From assembly GCA_030646655.1 (NCBI GenBank), contig JAUSLB010000312.1, positions 1-5,342 on the forward strand: a stretch of 5,342 nt of DNA, given 5' to 3'. The notes under the pieces were generated by a model, which was given only the letters and a program-made list of their open reading frames with translations, was not told the origin of the DNA and made no database searches. Origin of the DNA: Deltaproteobacteria bacterium. Its GTDB lineage: Bacteria > Desulfobacterota > GWC2-55-46. Both the position numbers and the translations under genes were made by a program. Below are positions 1-3,716 of this stretch, in pieces; within the stretch, counting starts at the first letter, position 1, and each line of letters begins with the position of its first letter.

Positions 1-228
1 GTGTCCCCCGAGCACAGGAAGTGCGCCGTGAGCCTTAGATCCGCCGTGGCCACATACAAGAAGGCCTACGACCTTATAAGCATCGGGGCGTACAAGGGGG
101 GGAGCGACCCGAAGGTCGACCACGCGATAAAGGTGATAGACAGGATAAACTCTTTCCTAAGGCAGGACATAAACGAGGGGGCCGGATACGAGAACTGCCT
201 TCAGACCCTATTCGGCCTCGGAGCGTAG
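1..228 (+). CDS. fliI: Flagellum-specific ATPase FliI, C-terminal fragment (5' end outside window)
   Basis: This is the last 75 or so residues of the flagellar type III export ATPase, which hydrolyses ATP at the cytoplasmic base of the flagellum and helps unfold and load export substrates. Only the C-terminal helical domain is present. The Walker A and B motifs lie upstream of the window. The recognisable signature is DLISIGAYKGGSDPKVD (residues 24-40 of the fragment), matching the FliI/YscN-family pattern of LI.IGAY..GSDP..D, followed by an AI...I..FLRQ segment. The GTG at position 1 is simply an internal Val codon in an open frame, not a start, since the ATPase core must precede it. The stop (226-228) is followed 6 bases later by fliJ. 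The family call is firm. FliI is preferred over the virulence paralogues (SctN) because every neighbour is flagellar. Confidence 0.95.
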   Translation: MSPEHRKCAVSLRSAVATYKKAYDLISIGAYKGGSDPKVDHAIKVIDRINSFLRQDINEGAGYENCLQTLFGLGA

Positions 229-234
229 GACAAT

Positions 235-684
235 ATGGGCAAATTCGTCTTTAAGCTCGAGCCGCTCTACGAGTACAGGCAACGGATGGAGGAGATAAGC
301 CAGAGGGAGTTCTCGGAGGCATTAAGGAGGCTTGAGGATGAGGAGGTTAAGCTCAATCGCCTTAAGGCCGCCAACCAGAAGGCCTTCGGCGAGATGGACG
401 AGATGAAGGAAAAGGGCGCCGGGGTAGAGGAGATAAACCTCTATTACCTCTACATAGCGGGCCTTAAGAACAGGATAGGCGAACAGGAAAAGATACTGAA
501 GGAGTTTAGGGAATTACTCGAGCTTAACAGGAAAAAGCTCATCGAGGCGTCAAAGGGAAGGAAGGTTATTGAAATAATGAAGGAGAGGTCGTTCAATTCC
601 TATATAGAGGGCATTAACAGGGAGGAGCAGAAAACTGCCGACGACATGGTCAACAGCCTTTATAAAAGGAGCGGCAACCAATGA
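235..684 (+). CDS. fliJ: Flagellar export protein FliJ
   Basis: FliJ is a small cytoplasmic coiled-coil protein that inserts into the FliI hexamer ring, contacts FlhA and helps chaperone or escort export substrates. The 149-residue product is close to the usual family length of about 145-150. It is almost entirely charged helix, with an opening F.F.LEPLYEYR motif (residues 4-15), a central YYLYIAGLKNRI segment (70-81), and the conserved C-terminal part KGRKVIEIMKER...Y...I..EEQK..DDM (107-138). These match the FliJ profile of two long antiparallel helices. The ATG at 235 is preceded by AGGA at 227-230, which overlaps the fliI stop codon, so translation is probably coupled to fliI. The 3' end overlaps the next gene by ATGA (681-684). 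Gene order fliI-fliJ is classic. No anomalies were seen. Confidence 0.93.
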   Translation: MGKFVFKLEPLYEYRQRMEEISQREFSEALRRLEDEEVKLNRLKAANQKAFGEMDEMKEKGAGVEEINLYYLYIAGLKNRIGEQEKILKEFRELLELNRKKLIEASKGRKVIEIMKERSFNSYIEGINREEQKTADDMVNSLYKRSGNQ

Positions 685-1220
685 GCATGAAGATAAAGAT
701 TATCGCCTCAGGCGCCGCCATCTTAACGGCCCTTGTAATCGGCGGGGCTTTTTCAAAGACCCTTGTCCACGCCGCCGCGCCCCCGGCGGGAGAAGCCGCT
801 CTAAAAAAGGACGCGCCTGCCCAGAATGATAAGGACAGGGGCCTTATCGAATCCGTCGGGAGAAGGCAGAAGGATCTCGATTCAAGGGAAGAGGAGCTTA
901 AGATAAAGGAGGAGAGGATTGCCGCGATAAGGGGGGATGTAGAGGCCCGGATAGCCGAGCTTAAGAGATTGCACTCCTCTATCGAGGCGTTTGTAAAAAA
1001 GATAGACGAGGTAAACGACGAGAGGGTAAAGAGGCTGGTAAAGATCTACGAGTATATGAGCCCTGAAGAGGCCGCCGCGAGGATAGAGAAGCTCGATCAG
1101 GGGACGGCCGTGATGATACTCGCATCCGTCAGCGAAAAGAAGGCCGCCAAGATCCTCGGCTTTGTGGATGTAGAAAAATCCGTGAAGCTCAGCAAGGCCT
1201 TAAGGATAAAAGAGGACTAA
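681..1220 (+). CDS. MotE-like membrane-anchored flagellar protein (MgtE N-domain-like C-terminus)
   Basis: The 179-residue protein has three parts. Residues 4-30 form a hydrophobic N-terminal segment after Lys residues, which could be a signal peptide or an uncleaved anchor; an Ala-rich stretch at 30-35 offers a possible cleavage site. A long highly charged coiled coil covers about 52-112. A compact C-terminal domain covers about 116-175, with the pattern MSPEEAAARIEKLD...AVMILASV..KKAAKILGFV typical of the MgtE intracellular N-domain/FliG-like fold. This architecture is that of the MotE family often found beside fliJ. In Sinorhizobium, MotE supports the periplasmic MotC protein; elsewhere its role is not settled. 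With the N-terminal anchor the rest would be periplasmic, which fits motor or stator support, but I infer that. The start at 681 (ATGA overlap with fliJ) is preferred over ATG 687 because AAAAGGAG at 664-671 is 9 bases upstream. No gene symbol is assigned because orthology to motE is not proven. Confidence 0.8.
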   Translation: MSMKIKIIASGAAILTALVIGGAFSKTLVHAAAPPAGEAALKKDAPAQNDKDRGLIESVGRRQKDLDSREEELKIKEERIAAIRGDVEARIAELKRLHSSIEAFVKKIDEVNDERVKRLVKIYEYMSPEEAAARIEKLDQGTAVMILASVSEKKAAKILGFVDVEKSVKLSKALRIKED

Positions 1221-1239
1221 CATCTTTTAAACCCCTTCT

Positions 1240-1257
1240 CAGGCCGCGCGCTCTGCC
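1240..1257. repeat. Imperfect 18-bp direct repeat, copy 1
   Basis: The sequence reads CAGGCCGC-GC-GCTCTGCC. It matches 1351-1368 at 16 of 18 positions, with only the two central bases differing, and lies 111 bases upstream of that copy. It sits about 260 bases upstream of the sigma-54 -24 element. It could be an activator-binding site pair or merely a decayed repeat. Confidence 0.55.
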
Positions 1258-1309
1258 CTGCGGAATCCATTCCTGATTATTTCAAGTGAGTCAGCTCAAT
1301 TTAAAGCCA

Positions 1310-1327
1310 GCTTAAAAAAGCCTTTTT
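1310..1327 (+). terminator. Weak terminator-like hairpin after the MotE-like gene
   Basis: A 4-bp stem GCTT/AAGC (1310-1313, 1318-1321) closes an AAAA loop and is followed by C and five T (1323-1327). The stem is too short and A/T-rich for a convincing intrinsic terminator. It is the best candidate in the gap for ending the export-operon transcript, lying about 90 bases past the stop. Confidence 0.25.
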
Positions 1328-1350
1328 GCGCCCTGCCTTCTATTCTTACA

Positions 1351-1368
1351 CAGGCCGCAGGCTCTGCC
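1351..1368. repeat. Imperfect 18-bp direct repeat, copy 2
   Basis: The sequence reads CAGGCCGC-AG-GCTCTGCC and is the partner of 1240-1257. This copy contains a small dyad, GCAG-GCT-CTGC (1357-1367), that copy 1 lacks. It ends about 130 bases upstream of the -24 element, a distance at which sigma-54 activators commonly bind. Confidence 0.55.
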
Positions 1369-1392
1369 TCATACAGGAAAAAACTGCTGCTT

Positions 1393-1410
1393 AGGCGGAA
1401 AAATCTGCCT
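1393..1410. other. Hairpin, 7-bp stem with AAAA loop
   Basis: AGGCGGA (1393-1399) pairs with TCTGCCT (1404-1410), with one G-U pair, across an AAAA loop. No T-run follows, so it is not a terminator. It may be a dyad for a DNA-binding protein about 90 bases upstream of the sigma-54 promoter, or it may be chance. Confidence 0.35.
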
Positions 1411-1497
1411 GCCTTCGGATCCACCCTTGTTAAAAACCTCCCTTACACTTTCCTTCTAACCCATTGTTTTTACGGATTATTTTTTAACAGTAGATAA

Positions 1498-1513
1498 TGG
1501 CACGGCTATTGCT
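1498..1513 (+). promoter_or_regulatory. Sigma-54 (RpoN) -24/-12 promoter for fliK-flgD-flgE
   Basis: TGGCACG (1498-1504), a 4-base spacer GCTA, and TTGCT (1509-1513) match the sigma-54 consensus TGGCACG-N4-TTGCT exactly. The invariant GG (1499-1500) and GC (1511-1512) are 10 bases apart, as required. The transcript should begin near 1524, giving a 5' leader of about 27 bases before the fliK ATG at 1551. RpoN with a flagellar activator (FleR/FlrC class) normally drives middle genes for hook and basal body in such bacteria, so this placement fits the known hierarchy. The activator gene is not in this window. Confidence 0.93.
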
Positions 1514-1540
1514 AAATATCAAAACAGCTATATTTATCAA

Positions 1541-1545
1541 AAGGA
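1541..1545 (+). promoter_or_regulatory. Shine-Dalgarno that fixes the fliK start
   Basis: AAGGA at 1541-1545, preceded by further A residues, lies 5 bases before the ATG at 1551 and within the leader predicted from the sigma-54 promoter. The earlier in-frame ATG at 1497 has no such site and lies upstream of the expected transcription start. Confidence 0.85.
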
Positions 1546-1550
1546 CAGGC

Positions 1551-2774
1551 ATGGAAATCTCAGCTATTGATCCTATTCAGTTCAATAAGGCCTCTGTGCT
1601 GGCCAACGGGGCAAGGCCCTCGGAGGATTCGAGCTTCTCTACGGACTTGGACAGCGTAATGTCCGGAAGCGGTGATAAGGCCGGAAGGCCGTCCGGGACC
1701 GCCGAGGGCCTAAAAGAGCCGGGTAAGCCTGAAGGAGATGAAGCGAAGCCTGAAGAGGATAACTTCGATTCTCAGGGCCCGGTAGTTGATGTCAATCCAT
1801 TCGTCATTTTCCAGCAATATGTCCCCAGCCCTGAAATAGAGGCTGAAAATGAAATGCCTGAAGAAAGCCCAGCGATTGAGCTCTCAGGCGATAAGGCCAT
1901 GAAAACAGAAGAAGGCTTGGAGGGCTTAGAGCCTGCTCCAATTGCTTTAGAAAAAGAGATCGAGACCGGAATAGCTGTCATCAAGGAGATATTGGGGCCT
2001 GAGGACGAAGCGCGGGTGGAAGACGACATTGATATTAAAGCACGCGAGGCGCAAGGTGATAAGGGGGCGGAAGGAATAGGCAGGGAATTTAAGACCGGCA
2101 TAGAAGGGCTCTTCGGCTCGGAAAGCGTCTCAAACGAAAAAGATATTAACGGTATTGAAAAGTCAAAAGGCGACGCTGGAGGAGAGCCTAACGATATAGC
2201 CTGTGCAATCGGGCAGCGGCGCTCATTCGAGGCGGGCAACGGCGCTCAGTGGAATGAAGACCGCGCCGGGCATCAAAAAGACGCTCAGGCCGCAGTGCCG
2301 GCGCAGGATGTCAAGGCCAATTTTGAGGTTACCGGAAAGGCGGAAGCTAAGATCAATTATCACGAAATTTACGAGAAGTTTAAGGAAGGCGTAAAGATGG
2401 GCATAGCCCGCGAGGGCGGCTCTGTGCGCTTAAGCCTCCACCCGGAGCACTTAGGCGAGATGCAGATAAGGCTTTCGATAGAGGATAAGGTCGTCAAGGC
2501 CGAGGTCCTGGTCGAGAGCGCCGCTGTAAAGGAGGCGTTAAGCGCTGATTCCGGCAGGCTGAAAGAGATATTCACCCAAAACGGTCTTACGCTCGAAAAA
2601 TTTTCGATCGGCCTTAACGGGTCCCCTGAAAGAGGCGGCTCTTTTGGAACAAACGGCCGGGAAAGGCATTTCGATGGCGAAACAGGCGCGTTTAAAGAGG
2701 GTAGAAGGGCTGAAGAGGAGATGCCGCAGGCATCAAGGGGAATCGCTTCGGCGTTGGTTGACATATTCATCTAA
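1551..2774 (+). CDS. fliK: Flagellar hook-length control protein FliK
   Basis: FliK is exported as a molecular ruler during hook assembly; its C-terminal domain then switches FlhB from hook-type to filament-type export. The product is 407 residues from ATG 1551, in the family's usual range. Residues 1 to about 270 are low-complexity, rich in Glu, Gly, Pro and Lys with no hydrophobic segments, as expected for the poorly conserved ruler region. Residues about 273-360 form the conserved Flg_hook domain: VRLSLHPEHLGEMQIRLSI (292-310), then a KAEVLVESAAVKEAL stretch, then L..IF.QNGLTLEKFSIGL (to 355). The frame is open back to ATG 1497, but that codon overlaps the sigma-54 -24 element, so 1551 with its AAGGA is chosen. 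The C-terminal tail (about 360-407) is Gly/Arg/Glu-rich and ends VDIFI. fliK is the first gene of the hook operon. It is followed by an unusually large structured gap before flgD. Confidence 0.92.
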   Translation: MEISAIDPIQFNKASVLANGARPSEDSSFSTDLDSVMSGSGDKAGRPSGTAEGLKEPGKPEGDEAKPEEDNFDSQGPVVDVNPFVIFQQYVPSPEIEAENEMPEESPAIELSGDKAMKTEEGLEGLEPAPIALEKEIETGIAVIKEILGPEDEARVEDDIDIKAREAQGDKGAEGIGREFKTGIEGLFGSESVSNEKDINGIEKSKGDAGGEPNDIACAIGQRRSFEAGNGAQWNEDRAGHQKDAQAAVPAQDVKANFEVTGKAEAKINYHEIYEKFKEGVKMGIAREGGSVRLSLHPEHLGEMQIRLSIEDKVVKAEVLVESAAVKEALSADSGRLKEIFTQNGLTLEKFSIGLNGSPERGGSFGTNGRERHFDGETGAFKEGRRAEEEMPQASRGIASALVDIFI

Positions 2775-2780
2775 CAGGAT

Positions 2781-2811
2781 GTTGAAAAAGTCCGTCCTGA
2801 ACTTTTTCAGC
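2781..2811 (+). other. Hairpin 1, A/T-rich stem just after the fliK stop
   Basis: GTTGAAAAAGT (2781-2791) pairs with ACTTTTTCAGC (2801-2811), giving 11 pairs including one G-U, around a 9-base loop. It starts 7 bases after the fliK stop. The T-run is within the stem rather than after it, so it is not a standard intrinsic terminator. A competing short stem CAGGA/TCCTG (2775-2779 with 2795-2799) is possible. It is not part of the duplicated A-B module. Confidence 0.75.
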
Positions 2812-2840
2812 CACGGATTGGCCGGAGTAAATCCGTCCAA
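2812..2840 (+). repeat. Element A, copy 1 (hairpin 2)
   Basis: This 29-base element is repeated at 2937-2965 with 27 of 29 bases identical, the first 21 perfectly. It forms hairpin 2: GGATTGG (2815-2821) with CCAATCC (2837-2843), then a C/T mismatch, then CGG/CCG, around loop AGTAAAT. A mutually exclusive stem, ACGGATT (2813-2819) with AATCCGT (2830-2836), is also possible. Confidence 0.85.
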
Positions 2841-2846
2841 TCCTTA

Positions 2847-2878
2847 CAAATTGCTCGACTTTTTTGTCTCGCAATTTG
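2847..2878 (+). other. Hairpin 3, T-loop hairpin unique to unit 1
   Basis: CAAATTGC (2847-2854) pairs with GCAATTTG (2871-2878). After two mismatched positions, GAC pairs with GTC around a TTTTTT loop (2860-2865). It is absent from unit 2. It abuts hairpin 4 with no spacer, which would allow coaxial stacking. Confidence 0.75.
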
Positions 2879-2898
2879 GCAATCCTTCCATGGATTGC
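2879..2898 (+). other. Hairpin 4, perfect 7-bp stem
   Basis: GCAATCC (2879-2885) pairs with GGATTGC (2892-2898) around loop TTCCAT. The GGATTG/CAATCC word is the same as in element A, so these arms could also pair with the arms of hairpin 2, offering alternative folds. Confidence 0.75.
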
Positions 2899-2899
2899 A

Positions 2900-2930
2900 T
2901 AGCAGGTTGCATTTTTCCGCAACCTGCTAA
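2900..2930 (+). repeat. Element B, copy 1 (hairpin 5)
   Basis: TAGCAGGTTGC (2900-2910) pairs perfectly with GCAACCTGCTA (2919-2929), an 11-bp stem with an 8-base loop ATTTTTCC. It is the strongest hairpin in the array. The 31-base element recurs at 2998-3028 with 27 of 31 bases identical. Confidence 0.87.
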
Positions 2931-2936
2931 TTCAAT

Positions 2937-2965
2937 CACGGATTGGCCGGAGTAAATTCGGCCAA
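2937..2965 (+). repeat. Element A, copy 2 (hairpin 6)
   Basis: This is the second copy, 125 bases after copy 1. The stem is TTGGCCG (2943-2949) with CGGCCAA (2959-2965). Relative to copy 1, T2836 becomes G2961, turning a C/T mismatch into a C-G pair, and C2833 becomes T2958, turning G-C into G-U. Both changes keep pairing, though the outer GGA/TCC part of the copy 1 stem is lost. Confidence 0.85.
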
Positions 2966-2970
2966 AGCAA

Positions 2971-2996
2971 TCGATCCCCACATTATGGGGGATCGA
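2971..2996 (+). other. Hairpin 7, G/C-rich, unique to unit 2
   Basis: TCGATCCCC (2971-2979) pairs with GGGGATCGA (2988-2996), a perfect 9-bp stem with an 8-base loop ACATTATG. It occupies the place that hairpins 3 and 4 hold in unit 1, so the module interior is variable while A and B are kept. Confidence 0.8.
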
Positions 2997-2997
2997 C

Positions 2998-3028
2998 TAT
3001 CAGGCTGCGTTTTCCCGCAACCTGCTAA
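2998..3028 (+). repeat. Element B, copy 2 (hairpin 8), next to the flgD ribosome-binding site
   Basis: The stem pairs TA, CAGG and TGCG (2998-3009) with CGCA, CCTG and TA (3016-3027), interrupted by two mismatches (3000/3025 and 3005/3020). The loop is TTTTCC. One difference from copy 1 (A2911 to G3009) adds a closing G-C pair, and two others break pairs. The element ends two bases before the flgD AGGAGG, so its folding could affect ribosome access. Confidence 0.8.
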
Positions 3029-3030
3029 AA

Positions 3031-3036
3031 AGGAGG
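3031..3036 (+). promoter_or_regulatory. Strong Shine-Dalgarno of flgD
   Basis: AGGAGG lies 6 bases before the ATG at 3043. It is a full-strength site immediately downstream of hairpin 8, and I see no anti-Shine-Dalgarno CCTCC in the array that would sequester it directly. Confidence 0.88.
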
Positions 3037-3042
3037 TTTGAG

Positions 3043-3693
3043 ATGGAAGTAGGCTCAGTAAGCTCATCAGCCTATCCGGCTGGCTCTTCACCAAGCGTTG
3101 ACGACACGATGGGGAAAGACGCTTTTTTAAAGCTGCTCGTGACCCAGCTCGAGAACCAGGACCCTTTGAACCCGACGGACAATACGGAGTTCGTTGCCCA
3201 GCTCGCGCAGTTCAGCTCCCTTGAGGGCATAACGAACCTCAATAGCTCGATGCAGTCGGTATCAGGGAGCCTGTCATCGCTTGAGAGCTACAGCTCCGCC
3301 GGGCTTGTCGGCAGGTTCGTAAAGGCGGAAGGGAACCAGTTCGATTTTGCGGGCTCCCCTGTCGCGTTCGGCTATGACCTTGAAGGCGCCGCAGCCTCTA
3401 CATCGGTCTGCATCTACGACAGCTCAGGCAGGCTCGTAAGGAATATCTCGGTGGGCGCCGCGCCAAGCGGCTATTACGAGGTGGGCTGGGACGGGACAGA
3501 CGACAACGGCAATGCGGTAGAGCCGGGCCCGTACACCTTCACGGTCAACGCCAAGGACCCCAATAATTCGGCGGTGGGGGCCCTGCCTTATGTGATCGGG
3601 ATGGTATCAAGCGTGGAGATAGGCTCAGGCAAGGCTGGCTTAAATATCGGCGGCATCGTGATATCGATGGACAGCGTAAAAGAAATCTATTAA
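3043..3693 (+). CDS. flgD: Flagellar hook assembly scaffold/cap protein FlgD
   Basis: FlgD is exported and forms the cap at the distal end of the growing hook, where it promotes FlgE subunit insertion; it is later replaced by HAP1. The 216-residue product matches the normal size. The conserved N-terminal export and assembly region lies at 23-67, with the hallmark FLKLLVTQLENQDPLNPTDN followed by EFVAQLAQFSSLEG. A polar Ser-rich linker covers about 68-85. The C-terminal half is the FlgD Tudor/Ig-like module: a GLVGRFV start (87-93), the Ig-like motif YYEVGWDGTDDNGNAVEPG (144-162) and YTFTV, and a closing GMVSSVEIG...I.MDSVKEIY. The start is secured by AGGAGG 6 bases upstream. It is second in the hook operon and separated from flgE by only 23 bases, so the two are surely co-transcribed. 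Confidence 0.96.
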   Translation: MEVGSVSSSAYPAGSSPSVDDTMGKDAFLKLLVTQLENQDPLNPTDNTEFVAQLAQFSSLEGITNLNSSMQSVSGSLSSLESYSSAGLVGRFVKAEGNQFDFAGSPVAFGYDLEGAAASTSVCIYDSSGRLVRNISVGAAPSGYYEVGWDGTDDNGNAVEPGPYTFTVNAKDPNNSAVGALPYVIGMVSSVEIGSGKAGLNIGGIVISMDSVKEIY

Positions 3694-3705
3694 GCGGTTA
3701 AAAAA

Positions 3706-3712
3706 AAGGAGG
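3706..3712 (+). promoter_or_regulatory. Shine-Dalgarno of flgE
   Basis: AAGGAGG, preceded by a run of A, lies 4 bases upstream of the ATG at 3717. It is a very strong site, appropriate for a protein needed in over a hundred copies per hook. Confidence 0.88.
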
Positions 3713-3716
3713 GAAG

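Larger units (their letters stand above)
1221..1497. other. Noncoding upstream region of the hook operon
   Basis: This 277-base stretch separates the export operon from the fliK-flgD-flgE operon. I see no credible gene in it on either strand. The + strand changes from the purine-rich composition of the coding DNA to C/T-rich sequence with recurring CTGCC words (around 1253, 1334, 1364, 1405 and 1409). It contains an imperfect 18-base direct repeat, two small hairpins and, in its last 35 or so bases, an A/T-rich tract leading into the sigma-54 promoter. Sigma-54 promoters need an upstream-bound activator (FleR/FlrC/FlgR type), so enhancer sites are expected here. Which bases form them cannot be decided from sequence alone. 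Confidence 0.7.
2775..3042 (+). repeat. Structured intergenic repeat array of eight hairpins between fliK and flgD
   Basis: The whole gap is occupied by consecutive inverted repeats: 2781-2811, 2815-2843, 2847-2878, 2879-2898, 2900-2929, 2943-2965, 2971-2996 and 2998-3027. From 2812 on it is two diverged tandem copies of a composite module. Unit 1 (2812-2930) is element A, two hairpins, element B. Unit 2 (2937-3028) is element A, one different hairpin, element B. No open frame of note fits here. The left edge (TAACAGGATG, 2772-2781) and the inverted right edge (TAGCAGGTTG from 3018-3027) match at 8 of 10 bases, a weak hint of terminal inverted repeats. It lies inside what should be one transcript, so it would be transcribed as RNA structure. 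Its nature (REP-like repeat, MITE remnant or cis-regulatory RNA) is unresolved. Confidence 0.8.

Noticed and set aside
1772..2239. 155-codon open frame on the - strand inside fliK
   Set aside because: It is antisense to the ruler region of fliK, and its Ser/Pro-rich product mirrors the Glu/Gly/Lys-rich codons on the other strand. No family motif or plausible ribosome-binding site was seen.
2203..2394. 63-codon + strand frame inside fliK
   Set aside because: It is an out-of-frame shadow, Arg-rich, with no Shine-Dalgarno and fully inside a recognised gene.
2369..2770. 133-codon open frame on the - strand over the fliK C-terminus
   Set aside because: It lies opposite the well-conserved Flg_hook domain, and its product has no recognisable features.
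2781..2811. Intrinsic terminator after fliK
   Set aside because: The T-run forms part of the stem rather than a tail after a G/C-rich stem, and flgD and flgE downstream have no obvious promoter of their own, so full termination here would silence them.
2644..2955. 103-codon + strand frame running from the fliK end into the hairpin array
   Set aside because: Its first part is a shift of fliK and its second part translates inverted repeats. No family motif or ribosome-binding site supports it.
2953..2979. Possible sigma-28 promoter (TAAA followed 15 bases later by CGATCCCC)
   Set aside because: The downstream half does not match GCCGATAA in register, and the bases belong to the arms of hairpins 6 and 7.
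2812..3028. CRISPR-like array
   Set aside because: There are only two copies of each repeat at unequal spacing, every spacer-like segment is itself palindromic, and no cas gene is nearby.
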